From: Orenia marismortui DSM 5156 | GTDB lineage: Bacteria > Bacillota > Halanaerobiia > Halobacteroidales > Halobacteroidaceae | Direction: 5' to 3' | Assembly (NCBI RefSeq): GCF_000379025.1 | Contig: NZ_KB900617.1 | Location: 648,316 to 712,315, forward strand | DNA length: 64,000 nt | Shown: positions 1 through 8,335 of the stretch, piece after piece | Position numbering within the stretch: position 1 is the stretch's first letter | Layout of the letters: the number at the start of each line of letters is the position of its first letter | Position numbers and translations under genes: made by a program | Notes under the pieces: model-generated | Seen by the model: only the letters and a program-made list of their open reading frames with translations | Told to the model about the DNA's origin: nothing | The model's database searches: none

Positions 1-501
1 GTACATAGCAAGACGCTCTAAACCATAGGTAATTTCTACAGATACAGGTTTGCATTCTAAACCACCTACCTGTTGAAAATATGTAAATTGGGTTATTTCC
101 ATTCCATCTAGCCATACTTCCCATCCAAGACCCCAAGCTCCTGTAGTTGGGTTCTCCCAGTTGTCCTCTACAAAACGAATATCATGCATCTTAGGATCAA
201 CACCTAAAGCCTCTAAACTTTCTAAATATATCTCTTGAATATTATCTGGAGATGGTTTCATAATAACTTGATATTGATAATAATGCTGTAATCTATTAGG
301 ATTTTCCCCATAGCGTCCATCTGCAGGCCTACGGCAAGGTTCTACATAAGCTACATTCCATGGCTCAGGACCTAAGGATCTTAAAAAAGTTGATGGATTC
401 ATAGTTCCAGCACCAACTTCTATATCATATGGTTGTCTGACAACACATTTCTGATCAGACCAAAATTGATTTAAAGTATTTATCATTTCTTGAAATTGCA
501 T
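1..501 (-). CDS. glyQ: glycyl-tRNA synthetase alpha subunit (C-terminus cut by window edge)
   Basis: Catalytic alpha chain of the bacterial alpha2/beta2 glycyl-tRNA synthetase, charging tRNA-Gly in the cytoplasm. The 167 visible residues start [14 protein letters not shown] and contain the family stretches [27 protein letters not shown] and [20 protein letters not shown], so identity is clear. The ATG at 499-501 follows an AAGGGGGAC ribosome binding site. The reading frame runs off the window at base 1; glyS would normally follow beyond it. Expression should be controlled by the glycine T-box ending about 310 bases upstream, an unusually long gap that holds a fold-back element (541-727). Confidence 0.96.
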   Translation of the reverse strand, partial: MQFQEMINTLNQFWSDQKCVVRQPYDIEVGAGTMNPSTFLRSLGPEPWNVAYVEPCRRPADGRYGENPNRLQHYYQYQVIMKPSPDNIQEIYLESLEALGVDPKMHDIRFVEDNWENPTTGAWGLGWEVWLDGMEITQFTYFQQVGGLECKPVSVEITYGLERLAMY

Positions 502-540
502 ATAAAGTCCCCCTTTTTTTAATTCAATAATATTTAAAAC

Positions 541-727
541 TCAGACCTCACCCTAGCCCCTACGAGTTCATTAGTTGAACTCTTCGTACAGAACCAGTCT
601 CTCCTCATCTGAGGAAATGTTTTTTATTGCGAAGTAGTCGATATATCCGGAGAGATGGAAGAAGTTCTAATTTTTCAGTTCCCCTTCTCCTTAGTTAAGG
701 GGAAGAGGTTAGGGAATAGGGTCTGTT
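541..727. repeat. fold-back element between glyQ T-box terminator and glyQ
   Basis: The ends form an imperfect inverted repeat: CAGACCTCACCCTAGCCCC near 542-560 against GGTTAGGGAATAGGGTCTG at 707-725. Nested hairpins lie inside: TACGAGTTCA with TGAACTCTTCGTA (570-598), CTCTCC with GGAGAG (600-655), and CCCCTT with AAGGGG (682-702). No reading frame is visible. The C-rich arm can be read as 7-bp words such as CCTCACC and CTAGCCC, like the heptad blocks elsewhere in this window. A hairpin of the same TACGAGTT...AACTCTTCGT form recurs at 2452-2478. It sits in the transcribed 5' region of glyQ; function unknown. Confidence 0.6.
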
Positions 728-780
728 CTTTAGATTTATTGTTAAAAATAAGCTCAATATAAAAATTATTTATCCTTTAA

Positions 781-808
781 GTTCTTAACTCTAAATTCTC
801 AATTTTAA
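781..808. repeat. short heptad-periodic block
   Basis: Four consecutive 7-bp units (GTTCTTA, ACTCTAA, then two ATTCTCA-like units) between the T-box terminator and the fold-back element upstream of glyQ. It resembles the AT-rich heptad blocks at 16978-17012 and 62764-62812. Alone it is weak evidence; it is listed because the same period recurs across the window. Confidence 0.4.
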
Positions 809-810
809 TG

Positions 811-1005
811 AAAAAACCCCCTCCCTAATAGTATCTCTACTATCAGGGACGAGGTTACCCGCGGTTCCACCCTGTTTAATCCTATTTACTAGGATCCACT
901 TTATTATCAGTTACTCCCAAGTGCCCTTCATTAGTTTTTATACTAGGCTTACACCATCCCTAGCTCGCTATAAAACTACTAACTAATTACTCTTCTTGTT
1001 CATCA
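811..1005 (-). promoter_or_regulatory. T-box riboswitch (glycine) with terminator, upstream of glyQ
   Basis: On the minus strand this reads as a complete T-box leader. An AAGAGTAA start and AGCGAG segment lead to the apical GATGGTGTAAGCC segment. The specifier region follows as GAAGGGCACTTGGGAG, with the GGC glycine codon at 923-925. The invariant antiterminator core AGGGTGGAACCGCG lies at 860-873. The competing terminator hairpin CCCTGATAGTAG/TACTATTAGGG (814-849) is followed by GGGGGTTTTTT. Known logic: uncharged tRNA-Gly stabilises the antiterminator and permits readthrough to glyQ(S). Confidence 0.95.
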
Positions 1006-1038
1006 TAACTATATTTCTTGAATTTTGCTTTAAATATA

Positions 1039-1458
1039 TCAGAATTCATCCTGATTGTCAATATTATTGTTTAAATTATTAGCTGATTTCTTAGCTCTTT
1101 CTACTTCAATAGTTGCCTTACTTAAAAGTGCTGTTGTAGCTCCTAACAAAGCTAAAGGAGGAGAGAGAACAGCACCAACTACACCAACATTTACTGGAAT
1201 ATCTAATAATACTTTATCATCTTTCTTTACTTTAATTCTTGTTACATTACCTTCTTTAATTAATTCCTTAAATTTATTCAAAATCTGCTCGCCTCGAACT
1301 TGAAACTCTTCCTTTCTATACTTATTTTGCTCTTCCTTTTCTAATTTAACAATGGCTTCTAAAACATCACCATCTACTGCTCTTAATGCTTCTAATGCCT
1401 GTTCATAGCTTACCCCTGTTCTTTCTCTAATAACATCTACTTTCTCTAATTCTTCCAT
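1039..1458 (-). CDS. DUF4342 family protein with UBA-like N-terminus
   Basis: 139-residue protein. Residues 1-45 (VDVIRERTGVSYEQALEAL...DGDVLEAIVKLE) have the helical pattern of a UBA/TS-N-like domain. The middle (about 65-115) is the DUF4342 segment with a charged strand (RIKVKKDDKVLLDIPVNVGV) and a Gly/Ala-rich hydrophobic stretch that may touch the membrane; the tail is Asn-rich. Function unknown. It sits between recO and the glyQ T-box on the same strand, 12 bases downstream of recO, so it is probably co-transcribed with recO. Confidence 0.75.
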   Translation of the reverse strand: MEELEKVDVIRERTGVSYEQALEALRAVDGDVLEAIVKLEKEEQNKYRKEEFQVRGEQILNKFKELIKEGNVTRIKVKKDDKVLLDIPVNVGVVGAVLSPPLALLGATTALLSKATIEVERAKKSANNLNNNIDNQDEF

Positions 1459-1470
1459 AAATATTCCTCC

Positions 1471-2214
1471 TTAGCTCATATCTTTTAAACTTTCTATAAA
1501 AGATATTGACTTTAGCTTTTTATGAATTAAATATTGGATGTAATAAGGCATAATATCAAATAATTCATCTCTTGCATACTGAGGTATTTTCATCTCTAAC
1601 AACTTCTTATAATCTAATCTTAATATTTGTTTCATATACTTAATAGTTCCCAAACTAATCTTTTTAGCCCATTTTGCTGAACAAGAACATACTGTTCCCC
1701 CAACTTCTCCATCAAATCTAATATTCTTTCCTAACTCTTTTCCACATTCTACACAACTATCTAAATAAGGTTCATAACCTAATAATTTAAGTAATTTCAA
1801 TTCAAAAACCCTTGTAATTAATTCAAGATCATCTAAGCGATCAACCAACCTTAAAGTTAATAATAATAAACTAAAGACTAGTTGATTATCTTCCTTATCA
1901 ATTGTTAATTCATCAATTAATTCTACTATGTAAGATGCATAAGCCATCTTATAAATATCTCCTCTTATTTTATTAAAAGGCTCTTTAATCTCACATTGAC
2001 TTAACTTACCTAATTCAGATTTACCTTGATAAACCAAAATATTATTATAAACAAAAGGCTGTAAACCTGCAGCTAGAGTACTTTTAGTCTTGCGAACACC
2101 TTTAGCAACTACCTTAATTTTACCTTTTTCTTTACTAAATAATGAAACAATTTTATCCGCTTCATCAAATTCATAATTTCTTATTACAATTGCATCTGTA
2201 TCAAAGAGTGGCAT
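1471..2214 (-). CDS. recO: DNA repair protein RecO
   Basis: Recombination mediator that works with RecR (and RecF) to load RecA on SSB-coated single-stranded DNA and anneal strands. The N-terminal OB fold covers about residues 1-80 (TDAIVIRNYEFDEADKIVSLFS). The helical C-terminal part carries a zinc-site-like cysteine set: C154 and C157 (CVEC), then C176 and C178 (CSC). The second pair is separated by one residue rather than the usual two. At 247 residues it has normal family length. It lies in the conserved era-recO-glyQ neighbourhood, but deoC and a long structured non-coding stretch separate it from era. Confidence 0.95.
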   Translation of the reverse strand: MPLFDTDAIVIRNYEFDEADKIVSLFSKEKGKIKVVAKGVRKTKSTLAAGLQPFVYNNILVYQGKSELGKLSQCEIKEPFNKIRGDIYKMAYASYIVELIDELTIDKEDNQLVFSLLLLTLRLVDRLDDLELITRVFELKLLKLLGYEPYLDSCVECGKELGKNIRFDGEVGGTVCSCSAKWAKKISLGTIKYMKQILRLDYKKLLEMKIPQYARDELFDIMPYYIQYLIHKKLKSISFIESLKDMS

Positions 2215-2780
2215 ATTATCATTCCTTCTATTTTCTCCTATTTTAATCTTTAATTTTCTGCATTCAAAGCTAATCTCCTCTTTGATACTATAGTATAAAT
2301 TTATTTTAGGGTCTATACATTTAATTTTGGCGCTCCACGGAGCAAGGTCACGTGGATTCCTTGTTCCTAAATACGAGCCTATTTCTGCTTAATATCAAGT
2401 ATTAAGTAAGAAATGAGGTCTTACAGTATCTCCGAAGGCTTACCTACGAGTTTTTAATAAAAACTCTTCGTGATAACTCCAATCCCGTACGCCCTACGGT
2501 AGGTTTAGCATTATGATACCTTGAATATTTTATGTGATAGAGGGGCTTGGTTTTCTCTGCTAATTCCTACCACAACCCTATATACTCAGTTATTAAATTC
2601 ACCTTAATTTATTCTTAGTATATCATATTTTGAAAATAATTATGAGAATTAAATATTTAAATTAACCCTTTAGAAATATAACTTTTAATAAATAATTCTA
2701 AATTCAATCTTAAAAATTCATAAAAATCAGATCTTTTTTACTTCCAGTCAACTTATAACTTATCAATAAATTATCTATAA
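2215..2780. other. hairpin-rich non-coding region upstream of recO
   Basis: No convincing gene. Bases 2328-2600 are much less AT-rich than the surroundings and full of short inverted repeats. Examples are GCTCC/GGAGC (2332-2343), CAAGG/CCTTG (2343-2365), a long ATTTCTGCTTAATA/TATTAAGTAAGAAAT hairpin (2379-2416), TACGAGTT/AACTCTTCGT (2452-2478) and CCGTA/TACGG (2487-2502). On the minus strand it would form the recO leader. It could be a structured RNA, a fold-back repeat, or a decayed mobile-element end. Bases 2600-2780 are plain AT-rich sequence. Confidence 0.5.
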
Positions 2781-2819
2781 CCTAAAAAAATATTCTCAAG
2801 TAATTACTTGAGAATATTT
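2781..2819 (-). terminator. Rho-independent terminator after deoC
   Basis: Perfect 32-bp palindrome AAATATTCTCAAGTAA/TTACTTGAGAATATTT at 2788-2819. On the minus strand it is followed by a run of T. It lies about 80 bases past the deoC stop. Confidence 0.8.
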
Positions 2820-2901
2820 AAAAACAAATCTTAAGATATTTTTTAAAGCTATTTACTTTAAATCAATTAAAACAAATAATAAGAAGACTAACAATAATCT
2901 T

Positions 2902-3588
2902 CTACTCTTCATCATCCCCTGTTACTATAGATACACCTTCAGTACTGCCAATTCTATTAGCACCTGCATCTAACATATCAAGAGCTTCTTCAAAAGTAGA
3001 AATACCCCCAAATGCTTTTACTCCAATAGACCTACCAACATTCTTTCTAATTAAACTAACATCTTCAGTATCTGCCCCTTCTGGACCAAAACCAGTAGAA
3101 GTTTTAATAAAATCAGCCCCTGCTTTCTTACATATCTGACATACTTTTTCAATCTCCTCATCATCTAAATAACAAGTTTCTATAATTACCTTTGTAATAA
3201 TATCTTTAGTAACTCCAGCAATTTTAGTAGCATCAACAACTGCTTTTATATCTTCTCGAACAACATCCCAGGAATGTGATTTAATTGCACTAATATTTGC
3301 TACCATATCGATTTCTTGGGCACCATTTCTAATTGCATCTTTGGTTTCATAAGCTTTAGTTTCCGAAGTAGTAGCCCCTAAAGGAAATCCTATAACTGTA
3401 CAAACTTTAACTGAACTATTTTCTAATAGTTTAGCTGCTAAAGGTACAAAACAAGGATTAACACAAACAGAAGCAAAATCATATTCTTTAGCTTCGTCAC
3501 AAGTCTTCTTCACATCTAATGCTGTAGATTTTGGGTGTAAAATTGTATGATCAACCATTTTAGCCATATCTTTTGGTTTAATTGCCAT
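2902..3588 (-). CDS. deoC: deoxyribose-phosphate aldolase
   Basis: Class I aldolase that splits 2-deoxyribose-5-phosphate into glyceraldehyde-3-phosphate and acetaldehyde in deoxynucleoside catabolism. Seen: DHTILHPKST near the N-terminus, VCTVIGFPLGAT, the KTSTGFGPEGA motif with the Schiff-base lysine, and VKAFGGIST near the C-terminus. The ATG at 3588 is chosen because GAGGAG lies about 8 bases upstream; an in-frame GTG at 3597 overlaps that ribosome binding site. 228 residues is typical. It follows mgtE by 26 bases and ends in a clear terminator. deoC is not a usual member of the era-recO cluster, so it looks like a lineage-specific insertion. Confidence 0.95.
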   Translation of the reverse strand: MAIKPKDMAKMVDHTILHPKSTALDVKKTCDEAKEYDFASVCVNPCFVPLAAKLLENSSVKVCTVIGFPLGATTSETKAYETKDAIRNGAQEIDMVANISAIKSHSWDVVREDIKAVVDATKIAGVTKDIITKVIIETCYLDDEEIEKVCQICKKAGADFIKTSTGFGPEGADTEDVSLIRKNVGRSIGVKAFGGISTFEEALDMLDAGANRIGSTEGVSIVTGDDEE

Positions 3589-3614
3589 AATTATCACTCC
3601 TCTATCTTATAATT

Positions 3615-4964
3615 TTATGTCAAATAAGGCAAAAACAATCTTGCTAAGCTAAAATAAATAAATAATCCTGATGCATCAATTACAGTTGTAATAAAAGGAC
3701 CAGCAGCTACTGCAGGATCTATTCCTAAATAATTTAAAATAAAAGGAGTCGTTGTTCCTACAAATGTTGCAGATAAAATATTACAGAACATAGCTAAGCC
3801 TACAACAACACCTAGCATGTAATTTCCTTGCCATACTAAAGCAACTAGACCTATTATTAAACCACAAATTGTAGCCACTAAACTCCCAACCTTAACTTCG
3901 TTAAATAAATGTTCCCTAAGATCTTTAGTATTTAAATCTCCAGTTGCCAATCCTCTAACAACAATTGCTAAAGATTGAGTTCCTGCATTTCCGCCAGTAC
4001 CAGCCAAAGTAGGCATAAACAAGGCTAAGGCTACCACTGTATTTAAAAGATCAGAAAAAACATCAATTACAGAACCAGACAAAATACTAGCAAATAAAAG
4101 AACTATTAGCCATGGCGAACGCTTCAAAGAAGCTTTAACTATTGTATTATTCTCATCATCAAAATCAACCTCTGTTGTTGCTGCCATCTTATAGATATCT
4201 TCTGTAGCTTCTTCTTCAATTACATCTATAATATCATCTACTGTTATTATTCCCAAAAGCTGTTTCTTATGATTAACTACAGGAACTGCCAATAAATCAT
4301 ATTTTGAAATAATCCGAGCTACCTCTTCTTGATCTAAATCTAGCCTAACATTGATTACTTTTTTCTGGATCAGATCTTTTATTCTAGCTTCAGGAGATGC
4401 AGTAATCAACTCTCTCATAGAGAGAACTCCCATTAACTCTTTAGTCTGACTAACCACATAGATATAATAAATCATCTCTGCTTCTCTAGCTATATCCCTG
4501 ATGATATTTAGTGCATCTCTAACCGTTTTACCCTCTTTAATAGCAATATATTCAGTGGTCATAATACCACCAGCACTATCTTCATCATAGCCTAAAAGGT
4601 TTTGTATCTGCTCTGCATCCTCTTTTTTCATAAGCTTTAATAGTTCTTTACTTTTTCCAATTGATAAAGGACCTAATAAATCTGCTATATCATCAGCATA
4701 CATATTATCCAAAATTATCTTTAATTCTTTTGGTGCTAACAAATTTAGAATAGTATGCTTATCATCAAAATCTAATTCAGCTAAAGAATAGGCTAATTTA
4801 TCAACTGGAATAATAGGAATCAATACTTTAATCTCATCCTTTGATAGTTCATCTATTAATTCAGCTATATCTGCTGCATATAAGTCTTTTAATAAGACCT
4901 TTAAAATTTCCATATCATTAATTGAAATCTTATCTTGAATCTCTAAAATTAGACTTTCCTTCAT
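3615..4964 (-). CDS. mgtE: magnesium transporter MgtE
   Basis: Mg2+ channel/transporter of the inner membrane, gated by cytosolic Mg2+. Domain order: an N-terminal superhelical MgtE_N domain (about 1-130, with repeated DLYAADIAELI and MYADDIADLL turns); a CBS pair (about 135-255, starting at DSAGGIMTTEYIAI); a linker helix; and the five-segment membrane domain (about 280-449, with LAGTGGNAGTQS). Length 449 is normal. No M-box riboswitch fits in the 7-base gap to era, so it probably shares the era transcript. Confidence 0.96.
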   Translation of the reverse strand: MKESLILEIQDKISINDMEILKVLLKDLYAADIAELIDELSKDEIKVLIPIIPVDKLAYSLAELDFDDKHTILNLLAPKELKIILDNMYADDIADLLGPLSIGKSKELLKLMKKEDAEQIQNLLGYDEDSAGGIMTTEYIAIKEGKTVRDALNIIRDIAREAEMIYYIYVVSQTKELMGVLSMRELITASPEARIKDLIQKKVINVRLDLDQEEVARIISKYDLLAVPVVNHKKQLLGIITVDDIIDVIEEEATEDIYKMAATTEVDFDDENNTIVKASLKRSPWLIVLLFASILSGSVIDVFSDLLNTVVALALFMPTLAGTGGNAGTQSLAIVVRGLATGDLNTKDLREHLFNEVKVGSLVATICGLIIGLVALVWQGNYMLGVVVGLAMFCNILSATFVGTTTPFILNYLGIDPAVAAGPFITTVIDASGLFIYFSLARLFLPYLT

Positions 4965-4971
4965 TTATATA

Positions 4972-5883
4972 TTACCCCCTGTAACCCAGCATATTTAAAG
5001 CATCCTCCTTATCTCTCCAGTCATCTTTAACTTTAACCCATAAATCTAAAAATATTTGTGTATCTAATAATTTTTCTATATCTTCTCTAGCACTTTTCCC
5101 AATTCTTTTAAGCATGCTTCCACCTTTACCAATTAAGATACCTTTTTGTGACTTTCGCTCTACATAAATATTAGCTCCTATTTCAACTAAATCTTTGTCT
5201 GTTCTTTCTTTAAAACTCATAATTTCTACTGCCACTGAATGAGGGACCTCTTGATGAGTAAATTTTAATATTTTTTCCCTAATTAGCTCTGAAATTATAA
5301 ATTGCTCTATTTGGTCTGTAATCATATTATCGGGATAATATTTTGGCCCTTCAGGCAAATAGCCTGTCATTATTTCTACAAGATCATCTAAATTAGTCTT
5401 GTTTATAGCAGAAATAGTAATCAGTTCATCAAAATCACCTAGTCTTTGATAGTCTTTTATTCTTTGAAATAGATCTTTCTTCTTAACTTTATCTGTTTTA
5501 TTTAGCACCAATAAAACAGGCTGTTTTAAGCTAGATAATTGTCTAGCAACTGTTTTATCTTGATTATTAGGTTTATAACTTGCATCTACCATAAATAATA
5601 CTAAATCTATCTCCTTTAACGAATTATATGCTACTTCATTTAGATATTTCCCCATTTTATCTTTAGGTCTATGAATACCTGGGGTGTCTATAAAGACCAT
5701 CTGGGCATCATCTAAAGTTAGTATACACTGAATTTTGTTTCTAGTCGTCTGGGCTTTACGTGAAGTTATATTAATCTTTTCTCCGATAAGATTATTCACT
5801 AAGGTTGATTTACCAACATTAGGCTGTCCAACTACTGTAATAAATCCTGATTTAAATCCTTTATCAACTGTTAATTTATCCAT
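4972..5883 (-). CDS. era: GTPase Era
   Basis: Essential Ras-like GTPase that binds the 3' end of 16S rRNA and helps 30S subunit maturation. G1 is GQPNVGKST (about 19-27), G3 is DTPGIH, and G4 is NKTD. The C-terminal KH domain carries ILIGKGGSMLKRIG. 303 residues is the family length. It overlaps nothing and is followed by mgtE; the upstream GNAT gene ends 13 bases before it. Confidence 0.97.
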   Translation of the reverse strand: MDKLTVDKGFKSGFITVVGQPNVGKSTLVNNLIGEKINITSRKAQTTRNKIQCILTLDDAQMVFIDTPGIHRPKDKMGKYLNEVAYNSLKEIDLVLFMVDASYKPNNQDKTVARQLSSLKQPVLLVLNKTDKVKKKDLFQRIKDYQRLGDFDELITISAINKTNLDDLVEIMTGYLPEGPKYYPDNMITDQIEQFIISELIREKILKFTHQEVPHSVAVEIMSFKERTDKDLVEIGANIYVERKSQKGILIGKGGSMLKRIGKSAREDIEKLLDTQIFLDLWVKVKDDWRDKEDALNMLGYRG

Positions 5884-5896
5884 TTTCTAACCTCCT

Positions 5897-6352
5897 CTAA
5901 AATTCCAATTCCATAATCAACCTATCTTCTCCAATACCATATTCATTTTTTCTATATTCAACTTGTTTAAACCCAAATTTATTCTGATAAAGATAAATGG
6001 CACTTTCATTATTAGGGTCAACGGTCAACACCACTTTTTGAATCCCTTGTTTACTAATTTTAGACAAAGAATACTCCAACAACTTGCTAGCTAAACCTTG
6101 CTTACGATATTCCTTTGCTATAGCTAATCCATATAAATAAGCTGTTGTTGATTGTCTAATATCTCTCATATATTCTACTAAACCAACAGGTTCTTTATCC
6201 ATAAAAATAACATAAACTGCTCCATGATAAATCATTGGTACTATACCCCAATAATTTAATCCACCTTCTCCAAAGGCTTCACTCTCAATTGCTATAAGCT
6301 TATTAATAACAGAACTATTATTAGCAGTTAATTCCTTTATACTAATTCCCAT
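5897..6352 (-). CDS. GNAT-family N-acetyltransferase
   Basis: 151-residue protein with the GNAT acetyl-CoA site: YLYGLAIAKEYRKQGLASKL (about 92-111, the R/Q-x-x-G-x-A/G loop), then a beta strand VVLTVDPNNESAIYLYQNKFGF. Substrate unknown; a RimI-like protein acetyltransferase or a small-molecule acetyltransferase are both possible. Its start overlaps the end of the DUF502 gene by 11 bases, implying translational coupling. An acetyltransferase between DUF502 and era is not part of the standard Bacillus cluster. Confidence 0.85.
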   Translation of the reverse strand: MGISIKELTANNSSVINKLIAIESEAFGEGGLNYWGIVPMIYHGAVYVIFMDKEPVGLVEYMRDIRQSTTAYLYGLAIAKEYRKQGLASKLLEYSLSKISKQGIQKVVLTVDPNNESAIYLYQNKFGFKQVEYRKNEYGIGEDRLIMELEF

Positions 6353-6956
6353 GCTTGTCCTCCTTAATACTCTCTCTTGGAGCTAATGTCCCGCCAGAGA
6401 CAATTAACTTTAACCCCTCTTCAACACTCATATCCAAATAAGTAACCTCTTCTCTTGGAACTAATATTAGCATTCCTGAAGTAGGATTAGGAGTAGTAGG
6501 AATAAAAATATTAACCACTTCTTTAGCTGTTTTCTCTTGTACCTCACCAATACCTTCACAAGTTAAGAAACCCAATTGATAAATTCCTTTTCTAGGATAT
6601 TCAATTAAGACTACTTTACGAAAAGCAGTCTTGTTTTGCAAAAATAAAGAATTGATAATCTGACGAATTGTAGTATAAATATTTCTTACTAAAGGAATTC
6701 TACCTAAAATACTTTCACCAAAATCAATTAATTTCTTACCAAGCATATTCTTGGCTACAATTCCTACACCTAGAATAATAAGAAAAGTTAAAATAAAACC
6801 TAGTCCATATACTTCTTTTCCTACCAAAACTTTTACTAACGGGCTAAAAATACTATCTACAGTATTAATAACCGTTAAAATAATATATATAGTAGCTATC
6901 AAGGGCAATAATGCAATTAGTCCAGTAATTAAATAATTTCGAAGCTGTTTTAACAT
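6342..6956 (-). CDS. DUF502 family membrane protein
   Basis: 204 residues. Two N-terminal transmembrane helices (about 6-32 and 50-70) precede a soluble domain with the family stretches GRIPLVRNIYTTIRQI, VVLIEYPRKGIYQLGF and IFIPTTPNPTSGML. The function of DUF502 proteins in bacteria is not established. The start codon immediately follows the CNNM gene stop (TAG then ATG), so the two are probably co-translated. Confidence 0.88.
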   Translation of the reverse strand: MLKQLRNYLITGLIALLPLIATIYIILTVINTVDSIFSPLVKVLVGKEVYGLGFILTFLIILGVGIVAKNMLGKKLIDFGESILGRIPLVRNIYTTIRQIINSLFLQNKTAFRKVVLIEYPRKGIYQLGFLTCEGIGEVQEKTAKEVVNIFIPTTPNPTSGMLILVPREEVTYLDMSVEEGLKLIVSGGTLAPRESIKEDKHGN

Positions 6957-8240
6957 CTAATCTTCCTCCTGATTGTTAACTACTACCTTCTCCTTTACTC
7001 TCTTAATTCTAACTTTAGATATTCTCCTCTGTATTACCTTCTCTACAACAATCTTTAAATTTTCAAATTCAATCCATTCTCCAGCCTTAGGAACATACCC
7101 TAACATACTCAAAATAAAGCCACTAATCGTTTCATAATCTTCTTCTGGGAGATCAATCTCTAAAATTTCATTGATTTCATCAATATCAACTCTACCATCT
7201 ATTAAGATCTCATCCTCATTAAATACTTTTATCCATTTTTCTTCTTCATCATATTCATCTTGAATATCTCCTACTATCTCTTCTAATAAATCTTCAATTG
7301 TTACTAAACCAGCCGTTCCTCCATATTCATCTAAAATAATAGCCATATGTATCTTTTCTTTTCTAAATTCTGTTAACAGATTATCTACTTTTTTAGTTTC
7401 AGGAATGTAATATGCTGGCCGCATAATTTTTTGTATATCTACCTCATAATTATCCTTCTTCAACAAATTTAATAGATCTTTAGCATAAACAACTCCTACT
7501 ATATTGTCAACAGTATCATTATAAACTGGAATTCTTGAATATCCTAGATTAATAATAATATCAATTAATTCATCTAAAGAATCATTTATCTCTACACAAG
7601 CCATATGTATTCTAGGTACCATAATCTCTTTTACATTTGTATCATCAAATTCAAAAATACTATTGATCATCTGCTTTTCATCAGTTTCAATAACACCTTC
7701 TTGCTCCCCAACTGCTAAAAACCTTCTAATCTCTTCTTCACTAACAAAAGGCTTTGGCATTTGATTTGCTCCACTTTTTTTCATCACAAAGCTGGTAACT
7801 ATAGTTAAAAATTTAATTAACGGCGCCAAAAGATAATAAAAAAGTTCAATATATCTAGCTACCATCATAGAAACCTTTTCGGATTCTTTATTAGCAAAGG
7901 ACTTAGGTGTTATTTCTCCAAAAATTAATACAAATAAAGTAACTACTCCAGTAGCAATTCCAACTCCTTTGGTTCCAAAGATGTCAATTGCTAAAGCAGT
8001 AGCAATAGATGAAGCTGCAATATTAACTAAATTATTTCCTACTAATATTGTAGTTAATAATTGATTTGGTTTATTTAACAACCTATCTACAACCATAGCT
8101 TTCTTATTTCCTTCTTGTTTCAAATGTCTAATCTCTATCTTATCTACAGACATCAAAGCTGTTTCCGAACTAGAAAAAAATCCAGATAAGAGTAATAGTA
8201 TTAATAAAGATATCCCTTCTATTAACACCGTCAAATCCAT
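6957..8240 (-). CDS. CNNM/TlyC-family membrane protein (hemolysin-like, CBS domains)
   Basis: 427 residues with the three-part CorC/CNNM layout. First comes a DUF21 membrane domain with about four helices (1-190, SGFFSSSETALMSV). A CBS pair follows (about 205-330, VKEIMVPRIHMACVEI and ILDEYGGTAGLVTIEDLLEE). The last part is a CorC_HlyC ligand domain (about 345-415). The family is linked to Mg2+/divalent cation export and was historically mis-named hemolysin. mgtE a few genes on suggests a divalent-cation theme, but that is inference. An AGGAGGG site precedes the ATG. Confidence 0.92.
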   Translation of the reverse strand: MDLTVLIEGISLLILLLLSGFFSSSETALMSVDKIEIRHLKQEGNKKAMVVDRLLNKPNQLLTTILVGNNLVNIAASSIATALAIDIFGTKGVGIATGVVTLFVLIFGEITPKSFANKESEKVSMMVARYIELFYYLLAPLIKFLTIVTSFVMKKSGANQMPKPFVSEEEIRRFLAVGEQEGVIETDEKQMINSIFEFDDTNVKEIMVPRIHMACVEINDSLDELIDIIINLGYSRIPVYNDTVDNIVGVVYAKDLLNLLKKDNYEVDIQKIMRPAYYIPETKKVDNLLTEFRKEKIHMAIILDEYGGTAGLVTIEDLLEEIVGDIQDEYDEEEKWIKVFNEDEILIDGRVDIDEINEILEIDLPEEDYETISGFILSMLGYVPKAGEWIEFENLKIVVEKVIQRRISKVRIKRVKEKVVVNNQEED

Positions 8241-8335
8241 AAAAACGCCCTCCTAATAAAATTCTACTTCATAAATATATAGAATTAATTGTAAGTATTT
8301 AAATATGTATGATAAAAGAAAATATAATCATTAAG

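Noticed and set aside
1055-1303. Plus-strand open frames opposite known genes (for example 1055-1303, 12982-13311, 22276-22533, 36900-37112)
   Set aside because: They are shadows on the other strand of well-supported genes, with no ribosome site or family match.
2320-2605. Remnant of a TnpB gene or omegaRNA
   Set aside because: Peptides resembling TnpB tails are short, in different frames and in the wrong order; the claim was reduced to an unexplained structured segment.
3900-4970. M-box riboswitch for mgtE
   Set aside because: era ends 7 bases upstream of mgtE, so there is no leader.
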